NCBI GenBank assembly: GCA_038147495.1
Contig: JAYQTT010000003.1
Location: forward strand, 62,001 to 126,000
DNA length: 64,000 nucleotides
Source: MED-G116 sp038147495
GTDB lineage: Bacteria > Pseudomonadota > Alphaproteobacteria > Puniceispirillales > Puniceispirillaceae
Reading direction: 5' to 3'
Below the pieces are notes generated by a model that was not told the origin of the DNA, made no database searches, and was given only the letters and a program-made list of their open reading frames with translations. Both the position numbers and the translations under genes were made by a program. Below are positions 1-9,900 of the stretch, piece by piece (positions within the stretch are counted from its first letter, which is position 1; every line of letters starts with the position of its first letter).

Positions 1-262
1 GTCCCTCTGGCGCAGTAATATCCACCGCCAAAGAGCGCTTGTTACGGTTCGAAGACAGGTAATAGGCACTTTCCCCGGAGAGATTGCCCGCATCATCAGC
101 GAGAAAGGGTGGCCCCCATGACCGTGTGTCATCGCCGGTACCGGGCTTTTCCACCTTGATCACATCGGCGCCATAATCACCAAGCAATTGTGTGCAGGTT
201 GGACCCGCCAGAATGCGCGAAAGATCCAGAATCCGAAGGCCCGAGAGCGGACCTTGATTCAT
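1..262 (-). CDS. CaiB/BaiF family CoA-transferase, N-terminal part (runs off the window)
   Basis: Read on the minus strand from an ATG at 262, the frame stays open to the window edge and gives about 87 residues. It opens with LSGLRILDLSRILAGPTCTQ, then LLGDYGADVIKVEKPGTGDD and, near residue 70, SSNRNKRSLAVDI. This order (L.VLDLSR.LAGP, LGDYGADVIKVE, NR.K.S..LD) is the N-terminal signature of family III CoA-transferases, which move CoA between carboxylic acids. The catalytic aspartate lies beyond the visible part, so the substrate (carnitine, oxalate, racemisation and so on) cannot be told. The upstream neighbour on this strand is a decayed fragment. Confidence 0.85.
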   Translation of the reverse strand, partial: MNQGPLSGLRILDLSRILAGPTCTQLLGDYGADVIKVEKPGTGDDTRSWGPPFLADDAGNLSGESAYYLSSNRNKRSLAVDITAPEG

Positions 263-411
263 CTCATCTGTTGAAACAGCCAAATTTCCGTCTCCAAAAC
301 CCTGTAAAACATCCCAACCACAAGCACGCGATGCGCCTGTGTCGCGGGCAATCATGCCTCATTGTTACCATTTTGACAAAAAGGGCGAAAGGGAATCTGA
401 CCGTCGCCGTT

Positions 412-650
412 TCACCCTTGCCTGGCCAGAAGATCCGTCAGGATCGAAGGCACCATATCAGGAATATCGCTGGCGATCAGGCCGGGTCCAAATCGCTTTG
501 CCGCCTCTGCGTGCACCCAAACCGCCACACAGCAAGCGGCAAAGGCTGGCATCGATTTTGCCAGCAAACCGGTGATCAATCCGGCACGCACATCGCCGAT
601 GCCAGCGCTGGCCAGATAGGGAAAGGCATGGTGTGGGCCCGGCGGTCTTC
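412..650 (-). pseudogene. Remnant of the C-terminal ADP/ATP-dependent NAD(P)H-hydrate dehydratase domain (YjeF/NnrD)
   Basis: The last 75 or so codons of a 114-codon minus-strand frame resemble the end of NnrD. An ASAGIGDVRAGLITGLLAK segment stands where the family has A(T/S)GGTGDVLAG. It is followed by FAACCVAVWVHAEAA and FGPGLIASDIPDMVPSIL, like the usual AVYLHG.AA..GPGL.A.DL...IP.VL ending. The sugar-kinase-like core and the epimerase domain are missing, and the sequence ahead of the match has no family resemblance. Intact NnrD is about 280 residues alone or about 500 when fused to NnrE. The catalytic-type Asp of the GxGD motif is kept, but the neighbouring residues have drifted. I read it as a relic; a very diverged short protein is less likely. 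Confidence 0.6.
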
Positions 651-842
651 GCGTTGGCACACGGTCAAAACCTGCAACACGGCACGCAACCTTTAAATGG
701 CAGGCCACATCAATCGAGCCATGATGCAAAGGTTCTAGATCACCAATTGAATTCAAAGGGTGACGTCAATCATCACCGGCGCCTTTGCCTGCCGTATGAA
801 TATGAAGGGCAACAGACGTTTTCATCCCAGTCTGGCTGGTTC

Positions 843-2972
843 TCACCACTTCGTTGTCGTACGGCTGGCCAGCAAAAGCGCTCTCCGGCCTGATTTTGGC
901 GAGGGATTCTCGAGGAAGCCGTGGGTTCTAACCAATTGAACTACAGCTTTGCCTGCCGTAAAGCAGAAGAGCACAGACGAACGCGATGGATGCTTGAGCT
1001 TGCGCGAACGCTGCTTGAGTGCTTTTGCCTCAATCTGCCGGATCCGCTCGCGGGTCACGCTGAATTGCTGGCCCACTTCCTCTAGCGTATGGTCGGTATT
1101 CATGCCGATACCAAAGCGCATCCGCAAGACACGCTCTTCGCGCGCGGTCAGGCTGGCAAGCACCCGCGTTGTCGTCTCGCGCAAATTGGCATGGATCGCC
1201 GCATCGAGCGGCTGGACGGCATTTTTGTCTTCGATAAAATCACCAAGATGGCTGTCTTCCTCGTCACCGATCGGCGTTTCAAGGCTGATCGGTTCTTTCG
1301 CAATCTTCAAAACCTTGCGCACCTTGTCGATCGGCATGGACAGCTTTTCAGCAAGCTCTTCGGGGGTTGGCTCGCGGCCGATTTCATGCAGCATCTGCCG
1401 CGAAGTGCGGACAAGCTTGTTGATCGTTTCGATCATATGCACCGGAATACGGATGGTGCGCGCCTGATCGGCGATCGACCGGGTGATCGCCTGACGAATC
1501 CACCAAGTTGCATAGGTCGAGAATTTATAACCGCGACGATACTCAAATTTATCGACAGCCTTCATCAGGCCGATATTACCTTCCTGAATCAGGTCAAGGA
1601 ATTGCAGGCCACGGTTGGTGTATTTCTTCGCAATAGAGATCACCAGCCGCAAATTCGCCTCGACCATTTCCTTCTTTGCCCGGGCAGCCTCGCGCTGGCC
1701 ACGCTGAATGGTCTGAATAACTTCGCGGAATTCAGGGATCGACAGACCGACATCGTCAACGACCAGCCTGATCTTGTCCTGAATTTCGGCAATTTCATCA
1801 GCCTTGGTGTCTGCCAGCTTCTTCCATGCCTTTCCGGACATGGCCTTGCCGGGCCAGTCGGCAACACACTCGCGACCGCTCCACAGCTCCAGCACCTGCT
1901 CGCGTGACAGGCCACAATCTGTCGTGGCACGCATCATCCGACCTTCAATTGTGGTCACATGCTTGTTCAGGGTAAACAGCTGTTCGGTCAGCCCCTCAAT
2001 CCGGTTCGGATTGAAAATGACCCCTTCCATCAATTCGACAAGACGGATTTTCAGGTCGAGATGCGCGGCTTCACTGCGGGCCACCATTGGCTGGTCACTG
2101 GCCATGCGGGCAAGGCGCCGGTCCTGAGATTTGGTGAAGGCCTTGAAGGTGGTGCTGATCTCGTCAAACAGCTCAATCATCTGGTCGCGTACGGCGTCTT
2201 CCATCGCCGCCAACGACATATTCAGATCGTCACTGTCATCGCGATCATCATTGGCATCACGAGTCGAGGTGTCGGTGTCACTGTCACCGCTCTCATCATC
2301 CTCATCCTCGTCCTCTTCTTCTTCGGGCTCATCTTCATCTTCTTCAAAGGCGTCCTCATCGAGATCCTCGTCAAGATCACCCTCGTCATCGCCTTCAACC
2401 AGCGGGCCACCATTCAGCCTCGTGTAGGTTGTCTCAAGATCAATGATGTCGCGCAATGGCACAACGCCATCAGCGATCTGGTCCCGCCAATGCAGCAAGG
2501 CACGGATCGTCAGCGGTGATTCGCAAATCCCGCCAATCATCATCTCACGGCCTGCTTCAATCCTCTTCGCAATGGCGATTTCGCCTTCGCGCGAGAGAAG
2601 TTCAACGCTGCCCATTTCACGAAGATACATCCGCACCGGATCATCGGTGCCGGACACCTCACTGTCAGACAAATTGCCAGCGGCGCGACCTTCTTCTTCG
2701 GTCTCATCGTCAGCGTCATCGCTTTCGGCGCTATCGACAACAGAAACGCCCATCTCACTGAGCGCCGACATCACGTCATCGATCTGCTCCGATGTGAAAT
2801 CTTCAGCCGGAAGCGCGGCGTTGAGCTCGTCATGCGTGACGAAGCCTCGCTCCTTGCCAAGCTTCATAAGCGTCTTGATTGTCTGCTGGGCGGTGTCGGC
2901 GCTGGCGGCTTCAACAGTCGCGTCGTCTGAGTTGACCTCTGGCTCTGCCTGCTTTTTTTGTTTCACTGCCAT
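843..2972 (-). CDS. rpoD: RNA polymerase primary sigma factor RpoD (sigma-70), abnormal C-terminus
   Basis: Housekeeping sigma factor that directs RNA polymerase to -10/-35 promoters. The ATG at 2972 (protein starts MAVKQKKQAEPE, ~709 aa) sits behind a purine-rich stretch; 13 further upstream codons are open but unlike the family. Region 1.1 comes first, then region 1.2 (DPVRMYLREMG). An unusually acidic Asp/Glu run, roughly residues 195-250, lies in the non-conserved region. Region 2 follows (NLRLVISIAKKYTNRGLQFL, then WWIRQAITRSIADQART), then region 3, then region 4.2 with VTRERIRQIEAKAL. After that the sequence departs from the family. Four extra residues (KQRS) precede RKLKHPSRS, and the usual short SRKLRSFL-type end is replaced by about 45 unrelated residues to the stop at 843. 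dnaG lies upstream on the same strand. Confidence 0.95.
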   Translation of the reverse strand: MAVKQKKQAEPEVNSDDATVEAASADTAQQTIKTLMKLGKERGFVTHDELNAALPAEDFTSEQIDDVMSALSEMGVSVVDSAESDDADDETEEEGRAAGNLSDSEVSGTDDPVRMYLREMGSVELLSREGEIAIAKRIEAGREMMIGGICESPLTIRALLHWRDQIADGVVPLRDIIDLETTYTRLNGGPLVEGDDEGDLDEDLDEDAFEEDEDEPEEEEDEDEDDESGDSDTDTSTRDANDDRDDSDDLNMSLAAMEDAVRDQMIELFDEISTTFKAFTKSQDRRLARMASDQPMVARSEAAHLDLKIRLVELMEGVIFNPNRIEGLTEQLFTLNKHVTTIEGRMMRATTDCGLSREQVLELWSGRECVADWPGKAMSGKAWKKLADTKADEIAEIQDKIRLVVDDVGLSIPEFREVIQTIQRGQREAARAKKEMVEANLRLVISIAKKYTNRGLQFLDLIQEGNIGLMKAVDKFEYRRGYKFSTYATWWIRQAITRSIADQARTIRIPVHMIETINKLVRTSRQMLHEIGREPTPEELAEKLSMPIDKVRKVLKIAKEPISLETPIGDEEDSHLGDFIEDKNAVQPLDAAIHANLRETTTRVLASLTAREERVLRMRFGIGMNTDHTLEEVGQQFSVTRERIRQIEAKALKQRSRKLKHPSRSSVLFCFTAGKAVVQLVRTHGFLENPSPKSGRRALLLASRTTTKW
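903..953 (-). other. tRNA-like fragment overlapping the rpoD tail
   Basis: On the minus strand the stretch contains TAGTTCAATTGGTTAGAAC (925-943), which looks like the D-arm of a bacterial tRNA. It is followed about 20 bases later by GAGAATCCCTC, vaguely like a T-arm. No 3' anticodon stem can be placed and the acceptor ends do not pair, so it cannot be a working tRNA. It may be a relic of a tRNA gene downstream of rpoD, or chance resemblance. Confidence 0.25.
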
Positions 2973-3158
2973 AAGCTCTTCGTGTCTCCAAGATGTCCGG
3001 TAAAAGGCCAATCAAACGACTGGCTTTGATCACCGATTCAATCGACCCTCTAAAACCCAAACCGGGCTGTTGCCATGTTTTCACCGTCAGATAAACGGCG
3101 CACCGCATGACTTTTTGACCCTTTTCATTCCAACAAGCACCCGGAACAAACCGACTGC

Positions 3159-4847
3159 CTATTTTGGTGATTGAGCCGCTGTTGAGAACACCCCTGATTT
3201 TCCGCTAACGAGGTTTAGCAATTCTTCGAGTTGTCTGCCAGCCTCTTCACTGGATAAGGACTTCGGGTCGCACCCGAGTCGCGCCTTCATTTCGTCTCCC
3301 ACCAGCGCAGCCAGCTGTTCTGACATGCCCGATCCATTTAAATGATATGTTAACGCCTCTACGTCAAGGTCCGGATCACCAATAACGGCATCAATCATGG
3401 CTTTTTTTAGCGATTCGAGTCCCGCATCTCCAGAGTCTGATGACAAGAGCTGCTCATAGGCACCAGTAATCAATTCTGGATGTGCCAGCAAAAGTGCCAA
3501 TATGGCACGGTGACGATTGATCATCCCCGTACTTGGTCGCCGCACCGCCGCACGACGCATCGGCATCATGCCGCCCTGTTGCCGCCCTGCGTTCCGCATC
3601 GCAGAAATGCGTGTTTCGATCTCGTCACCATAGGCACTTCGGACCTGATTGTTGGCGATCAGCCTGACCCGGTTGCGAACTTCCTGCCAAAATTGTGCGC
3701 GCGCTTCGGGTTGCCGCACATCATGCTGCGCGGCAATTCCATCCCACAGGCTGTCAACCAGTGAACGCGCCGTTGCCAGAACTTTTGAAAACCCCTCGCT
3801 TCCGGCCTCACGCAACAGATCATCGGGGTCCTTGCCGGCAGGCAGCACCGCCAAGCGTGCCGATTTTCCGGGTGTCAGCAGCGGTAAAATACGCTCAAGG
3901 GCGCGCATTTGTGCACGCTGTCCGGCGGCATCGCCGTCAAAGCAAAGTATCGGTTCATCATGCAATTTCCACAGCAAGCCGATCTGCTCTTCGGTGAGCG
4001 CTGTACCAAGCGGAGCAACAGCCGCAGCCACCCCGCTTTGGTGAATAGCAATGACGTCCATATAGCCTTCCGCCACAACCAGTGGCAGATTGCGGCGCAA
4101 CGCCTCTCGCGCCTGAACCCACCCATACAGGACCGCCTTCTTGGCAAAGGTTGGCCCATCGCCGGAATTAAGGTATTTGGGCTGCGCATCGCCCAACGCC
4201 CGCGCACCAAAGGCAATCACCTTGCCTTGCCGATTTTCAATCGGGAACATCACCCTGTCGCGAAAATAGTCGAACAATGACCCATCGCGGTCCGACCGGC
4301 GAATCACGCCAGCGGCCAGCATGTCATCTTCATTGAATCCATTGGCTGCAAGTGCGGCCCGCAGACCGTTTCGTGGGGCATATCCAAGACGATAGGTGCT
4401 GATGATCTGTTCAGGCAATCCACGGCTCTGCACATAGCGTGCGGCATCGCGCCCATCATCATGCTTGAGCGCGTCCTGAAAAAACCGCGTTGTCACCTCC
4501 AGAATATCCAGAGCCGCTTTACGTTGCGCCATTTTCTGTGTGTCTTGGGGCGTGCTGCGTGGCACAGCAACACCTGCCATTTCGGCAAGCCGTTCAACAG
4601 CCTCGAGAAAATCCAGACCATCTGTTTCCCGCAGAAATGAGATGGCGTCACCATGAACCCCGCACCCGAAGCAATGGTAAAACCCATCATCATCGACAAC
4701 GGAGAATGACGGGGTCTTTTCTGAATGGAAAGGACATAGTCCGGTGTGCCGTCGGCCTTTACGCACAAGTTTGACGCGGCGGCCGATGACATCCGACAAA
4801 GGCACGCGCTGGCGCAAATCCTCTATGAATTCAGGTGACACAGCCAT
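3159..4847 (-). CDS. dnaG: DNA primase DnaG
   Basis: Synthesises the RNA primers for chromosome replication at the fork, working with DnaB helicase. With the ATG at 4847 (MAVSPEFIEDLRQRV) it has 562 residues; an ATG three codons upstream (4856) is also possible. The zinc-binding domain shows the CHC2 pattern: C38-P-F-H41 and C59-F-G-C62. The catalytic core has the EGYMDVIAIHQSG Toprim motif around residue 260 and FDGDAAGQRA soon after, the two acidic metal-binding motifs. The C-terminal helicase-binding region is on the short side. It lies 186 bp upstream of rpoD on the same strand, the dnaG-rpoD order known from many proteobacteria. Confidence 0.96.
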   Translation of the reverse strand: MAVSPEFIEDLRQRVPLSDVIGRRVKLVRKGRRHTGLCPFHSEKTPSFSVVDDDGFYHCFGCGVHGDAISFLRETDGLDFLEAVERLAEMAGVAVPRSTPQDTQKMAQRKAALDILEVTTRFFQDALKHDDGRDAARYVQSRGLPEQIISTYRLGYAPRNGLRAALAANGFNEDDMLAAGVIRRSDRDGSLFDYFRDRVMFPIENRQGKVIAFGARALGDAQPKYLNSGDGPTFAKKAVLYGWVQAREALRRNLPLVVAEGYMDVIAIHQSGVAAAVAPLGTALTEEQIGLLWKLHDEPILCFDGDAAGQRAQMRALERILPLLTPGKSARLAVLPAGKDPDDLLREAGSEGFSKVLATARSLVDSLWDGIAAQHDVRQPEARAQFWQEVRNRVRLIANNQVRSAYGDEIETRISAMRNAGRQQGGMMPMRRAAVRRPSTGMINRHRAILALLLAHPELITGAYEQLLSSDSGDAGLESLKKAMIDAVIGDPDLDVEALTYHLNGSGMSEQLAALVGDEMKARLGCDPKSLSSEEAGRQLEELLNLVSGKSGVFSTAAQSPK

Positions 4848-5039
4848 CTTGAACATTCCCGATCTTGACGCACAGCAATCAGGCAGGTGCCAAATTCGCC
4901 AGCGGCCTACCACCATATCGCGACAGGCAAGAAGACGCCAGCGAACTAAAGATCACCTGTCGGCTTCAAGCAACCATCAACCCAAGGGGGATTGAAACTG
5001 CGATCCGGGGTTGCCTTTGCCATCAAGGCAGTTCGGCGA

Positions 5040-5495
5040 TCAGCCCATCAATGCCTGTTTGACGGCCTGGCTTGCCGAAGAGAAATCCATCTGTCCGGCA
5101 TAATCCTTCTTCAAGAAGGCCATAACCTGTCCCATGTCTTTCACTGATGATGCGCCGGTTTCGGCAATCGCCTTCTTGATGGCATCTGCCATTCCCGCTT
5201 CATCAAGCTGCTCAGGCAGGAATTGCTTGATGATGCTGATTTCCTGCTCTTCCGAATCAGCAAGCTCAGGCCGACCACCCTCACGGTACATTTTTGCCGA
5301 CTCGTTACGTTGTTTGATCATTGTCTGCAAAAGGCCGAGAATTTCATCATCGGCAATCCCGTCAGCGTTTCCATTCGAACGCGCGGCAATGTCTCGGTCC
5401 TTCAGCGCAGCACTGATCAAGCGCATCGTACTAAGGGCCATTTGGTCCTTAGCTCGGAGCGCCTCTTTCATCGCCGCCGAAATTTCTTCACGCAT
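5040..5495 (-). CDS. GatB/YqeY domain-containing protein
   Basis: A 151-residue protein of the YqeY family, whose fold matches the tail domain of the amidotransferase subunit GatB, which contacts tRNA. The free-standing protein has no settled role. The start MREEISAAMKEALRAKD at 5495 follows an AAGGATG stretch and matches the family beginning; the longer frame upstream does not. Typical family features are TLRL-like TMRLISAALKDRDI near the start, KQRNESAKMYREGGR in the middle, and a C-terminal VMAFLKKDYAGQMDFSSAS (the K...G..D hallmark). It is divergent from carA and precedes dnaG on the minus strand; the YqeY-DnaG-RpoD order recurs in bacteria. Confidence 0.93.
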   Translation of the reverse strand: MREEISAAMKEALRAKDQMALSTMRLISAALKDRDIAARSNGNADGIADDEILGLLQTMIKQRNESAKMYREGGRPELADSEEQEISIIKQFLPEQLDEAGMADAIKKAIAETGASSVKDMGQVMAFLKKDYAGQMDFSSASQAVKQALMG

Positions 5496-5774
5496 GTCCC
5501 CACATCCTTCCGTTATAAAAACGGGGCTGTTCCAACGAGCGAGGCTTTTACCCGCTTGTCGGAAAAGCTGCAAGCGCTTTGTTTGGGGATAAAATACCTC
5601 GAATTAGCAAATCTTCACACTGTTTTGAAAAAAAGGGCGCCACGCTTCAAAGAAGCGGCGTCTGAACACTTGACCATTTGCGGGTGCTCTTGTATCACAA
5701 CCCCCGTTTGCGACCTTGGTCGCCAGACCCTGTGATGGCACACAGGTTGATTTCACAGATTGGCAAGGGAAGCT

Positions 5775-6968
5775 ATGGGGCAGACGATGAACTCTGGCCA
5801 GTATTTTGCTGCGCTACGCGCCGGTCGGGAGAATCCGACGGCGGTCCTCGTTCTCTCTGATGGCACGGTCTTCGCCGGTATTGGCTACGGCGCCGCCGCG
5901 ACAAGGGTTGGAGAAGTCTGTTTCAATACTTCAATGACCGGTTATCAGGAAATTATGACTGACCCGTCTTATGCCGGGCAAATCATCACTTTCACATTCC
6001 CGCATATCGGCAATGTTGGCACCAACGCCAAAGACTTTGAGACGACAACGCCGGCAGCGCTCGGCATGATCACCCGCCAGCCAGTCACCGCACCGGCAAA
6101 TTGGCGCAGCGATGAAACCCTCGAAAACTGGCTGGTTGCACATGGCATGCCCGGAATCGCCGGCATTGACACCCGCGCCCTGACACGCCGGATTCGCGAT
6201 CATGGCGCGCCTCACGGCGTATTATGTCATGATCCCGAGGGCAATATCGACATCGACAAATTGGTGAAGATGGCCGCCGAATGGCCGGGCCTCAAAGGGA
6301 TGGACCTTGCCAGCGAAGTGACCAGCGCCGAGAGTCACGCATGGAACGAAGGCAGCTGGCAGCTGGATACATCAAGCCACAAGACAACAGACGCAAAATA
6401 TAATGTTGTTGCCATGGATTTTGGCTGCAAGCACAACATCCTGCGCTGTCTTCAGGATGTCGGCTGCAACGTTACTGTAGTCCCTGCCGAGACCAGCGCC
6501 GCCGATATATTGGCACTGCAACCGGACGGTGTGTTCCTGTCAAATGGCCCGGGCGATCCGGCGGCGACGGCAAATTATGCCGCCGACAACATCGCCGCGC
6601 TTATCGATGCAAACATGCCTGTCTTCGGCATCTGCATTGGCCACCAGCTGATGGCTCTGGCGATGGGTGCGAAAACCTTCAAAATGGACCGCGGGCATCG
6701 CGGGGCCAATCACCCGGTAAAGGATCTGGCCACCGGACGTATTGAAATCACCAGCCAGAATCACGGTTTTGTCGTTGATCCGGACAGTTTGCCGGACGAA
6801 CTTGAGGTCACGCACATCTCGCTATTTGACAAGTCAATAGAGGGGTTGCGGCACAAGGACAAACCTGCCTTCTGCGTACAATATCACCCCGAATCTTCAC
6901 CCGGGCCACATGACAGCCGCTATTTGTTTAAAAGGTTCACCAGCCTGATGGATGCGAGGAAAAGCTGA
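5775..6968 (+). CDS. carA: Carbamoyl-phosphate synthase small subunit (glutaminase)
   Basis: Hydrolyses glutamine and feeds ammonia to CarB for carbamoyl phosphate, the precursor of arginine and pyrimidines. The ATG at 5775 follows AAGGGAAG, giving 397 residues; a TTG start five codons upstream is weaker. The N-terminal domain holds FNTSMTGYQEIMTDPSYAGQ, a family signature. The C-terminal class I glutamine amidotransferase domain has LSNGPGDP, the nucleophile Cys287 in FGICIGHQL, and the His/Glu of QYHPESSPGP. The stop is 2 bp before the carB start, so the two are cotranscribed. Confidence 0.97.
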   Translation: MGQTMNSGQYFAALRAGRENPTAVLVLSDGTVFAGIGYGAAATRVGEVCFNTSMTGYQEIMTDPSYAGQIITFTFPHIGNVGTNAKDFETTTPAALGMITRQPVTAPANWRSDETLENWLVAHGMPGIAGIDTRALTRRIRDHGAPHGVLCHDPEGNIDIDKLVKMAAEWPGLKGMDLASEVTSAESHAWNEGSWQLDTSSHKTTDAKYNVVAMDFGCKHNILRCLQDVGCNVTVVPAETSAADILALQPDGVFLSNGPGDPAATANYAADNIAALIDANMPVFGICIGHQLMALAMGAKTFKMDRGHRGANHPVKDLATGRIEITSQNHGFVVDPDSLPDELEVTHISLFDKSIEGLRHKDKPAFCVQYHPESSPGPHDSRYLFKRFTSLMDARKS

Positions 6969-6970
6969 CA

Positions 6971-9900
6971 ATGCCACGCCGCGATGACATCAAATCCATT
7001 CTGATTATCGGTGCCGGACCTATTATCATTGGTCAGGCTTGTGAATTTGACTATTCCGGCGCGCAGGCCTGTAAGGCACTGAAGGCGGATGGCTACCGGG
7101 TCATTCTGGTCAATTCAAACCCCGCCACCATCATGACTGATCCGGAGATGGCGGACGCCACCTATATAGAGCCGATCACTCCCGACACCGTGGCACAGAT
7201 CATCGCCGCAGAACGCCCCGATGCCTTGCTGCCGACAATGGGTGGCCAGACCGCACTGAATACGGCGCTGTCACTCTATAAGGACGGCACGCTGGAAAAA
7301 TATGATGTTGAATTGATTGGCGCACGTCCCGCCTCAATCGAGATGGCGGAAGACCGGGAATTGTTCCGTCTCGCGATGGAGCGTATTGGCCTCGAATGCG
7401 CGCGTGCCCGTACCGTTAACAATTTTGAGGATGCGCTTGAAAGCCTCGATTTTGTTGGATTGCCAGCAATTATTCGGCCGTCATTCACGCTTGGTGGTGA
7501 AGGCGGTGGCATTGCCTATAACCGCAGCGAATTTGAAGAGATCGTGCGCAACGGACTTCGCCTGTCGCCTGTCAGCGAGGTTCTGATCGAAGAATCCGTT
7601 CTCGGCTGGAAAGAGTTCGAGATGGAAGTCGTGCGCGACACGGCGGACAATTGCATCATCATCTGCTCGATTGAGAATATCGACCCGATGGGCGTTCACA
7701 CCGGCGACTCGATCACCGTTGCACCGGCATTGACCCTGACCGACAAGGAATATCAGGCGCTTCGTGATGCCTCTCTCGCCGTATTGCGCGAAATCGGTGT
7801 TGATACCGGCGGGTCAAATGTCCAGTTTGCGGTCTGTCCAAATACCGGTCGCATTCTCGTGATTGAGATGAACCCGCGGGTCAGCCGTTCATCGGCGCTG
7901 GCCTCGAAGGCGACAGGGTTTCCAATTGCCAAGGTCGCGGCAAAGCTGGCCGTTGGCTATACGCTTGATGAACTGGCCAATGACATTACCGGTGTCACAC
8001 CGGCAAGCTTTGAGCCGACCATCGATTATGTCGTCACCAAAATTCCGCGTTTCACCTTTGAAAAATTCTCTGGTGCCGAGGCAAAATTATCAACCTCAAT
8101 GAAATCGGTTGGCGAGGCGATGGCGGTTGGCCGAAGCTTTGAGGAAAGCCTGCAAAAAGCCCTGAGGTCAATGGAGACCGGCTTGACCGGCCTTGACGAA
8201 GTGCCCATGCCGGAACCGGACCCGGCACTTGGTGAAGACCCGTTGCGCGGTTGGCTTGGCGAGCTGGTACCTTTCCGGATTTTGCGTATCGCCCAGGCCG
8301 TGCGCGCCGGTATGGATCTTGCCGAGCTGCAGACTGTCACCGGCTGGGACAAGTGGTTCATTGAGCGGATTGCCGCGATCATCGAAGCTGAAAAGATGGT
8401 CGAGAGCGAGGGTCTGCCGGAAGACAATATTGGGCTTGGCTATCTGAAATCCATGGGATTTTCAGACGCGCGGCTTGCCGCATTAACCGGACAAAGCGCC
8501 GCCGCAGTAGCCGCAAAACGCCGCGCCGCAGGCGTTCACCCTGTTTATAAGCGCATCGATACCTGTGCTGCCGAATTTGCCTCGGAAACCGCCTATATGT
8601 ATTCCAGCTATGAGCTGGCGGTGAATGCCGAATGCGAGGCGGCGCCGTCTGAGCGGAAAAAGGTTGTGATTCTGGGCGGCGGGCCGAACCGGATTGGTCA
8701 GGGCATCGAATTTGACTATTGCTGCGTTCATGCCTGCTATGCGCTTGCCGATGCCGGTTATGAAACGATCATGATCAACTGTAATCCGGAGACGGTATCG
8801 ACCGATTATGACACTTCGGACCGCCTGTATTTTGAGCCGTTGACCGACGAAGATGTGATTGAAGTCATCACCCGCGAGTCGCAGAACGGCACCTTGCACG
8901 GCGTCGTTGTCCAGCTTGGCGGGCAAACACCATTGAAGATCGCCGCCGCACTTGAAGATGCCGGCATTCCGATTCTTGGCACCAGCCCGGATGCCATTGA
9001 CCTTGCCGAAGATCGCGAGCGCTTCCAGCAATTGCTGCAAAGGCTGGATCTGCTGCAGCCCGAAAACGGCATTGCGCATTCTGCCGAAGAAGCGCGCGAG
9101 ATCGTCCAACGCGTTGGCCTGCCAGTGGTGATCCGGCCGTCCTATGTTCTGGGCGGGCGGGCCATGGAAGTGGTTCATGTCGAGGCGGATCTGGAACGCT
9201 ATATGCGTGATGCGGTTGTTGTTTCCGGCGACAATCCGGTGCTGATTGACCGGTTCCTTAACAACGCCATTGAAGTGGATGTTGACGCGCTGTGCGATGG
9301 CACTGACGTCTATATCGGCGGCATCATGGAACATATTGAAGAAGCCGGCATCCATTCCGGTGACTCCGCCTGCTCGCTGCCGCCACAACATCTCTCGGAT
9401 AAATTGCTGGCCGAATTGCGCCGCCAGACAGACGCATTGGCGCGCGCACTGAATGTGGTTGGTCTGATGAATGTGCAGTTTGCGATCAAGGACGAAGATA
9501 TCTATCTGCTGGAGGTCAATCCCCGCGGCAGCCGCACGGTGCCTTTCGTGGCCAAAACCACGGGCGTGCCGCTTGCCAAAATCGCCGCACGGGTCATGGC
9601 TGGCGAAAAGCTTGCCAGCTTCAATCTTTCCGACATCACGCTTGATCATGTTGCGGTCAAAGAAGCTGTCTTCCCCTTTGCAAGGTTCCCCGGCGTTGAT
9701 GTATTCCTTGGCCCCGAGATGAAATCCACCGGCGAGGTTATGGGCATCGACACCGATTTTGGCCGGGCCTTTGCCAAAAGCCAGCTTGGTGCCGGTGTCA
9801 GATTGCCGACCTCTGGCACTGTCTTTGCCTCGGTCAAGGATGAAGACAAGCCCGCCTTTATCGAAATCTGCCGTGATCTGGTTGCTGCCGGTTTCAAGAT

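Noticed and set aside
903..953. A working tRNA downstream of rpoD
   Set aside because: Only a D-arm-like segment is convincing; acceptor stem does not pair and no anticodon stem can be drawn. Kept only as a tRNA-like scrap.
2220..2420. Acid-rich GAT/GAA repeat as a separate gene on the plus strand (Ser-rich frame)
   Set aside because: The plus-strand poly-Ser frame is the antisense of the acidic stretch in RpoD region 1/2 linker.
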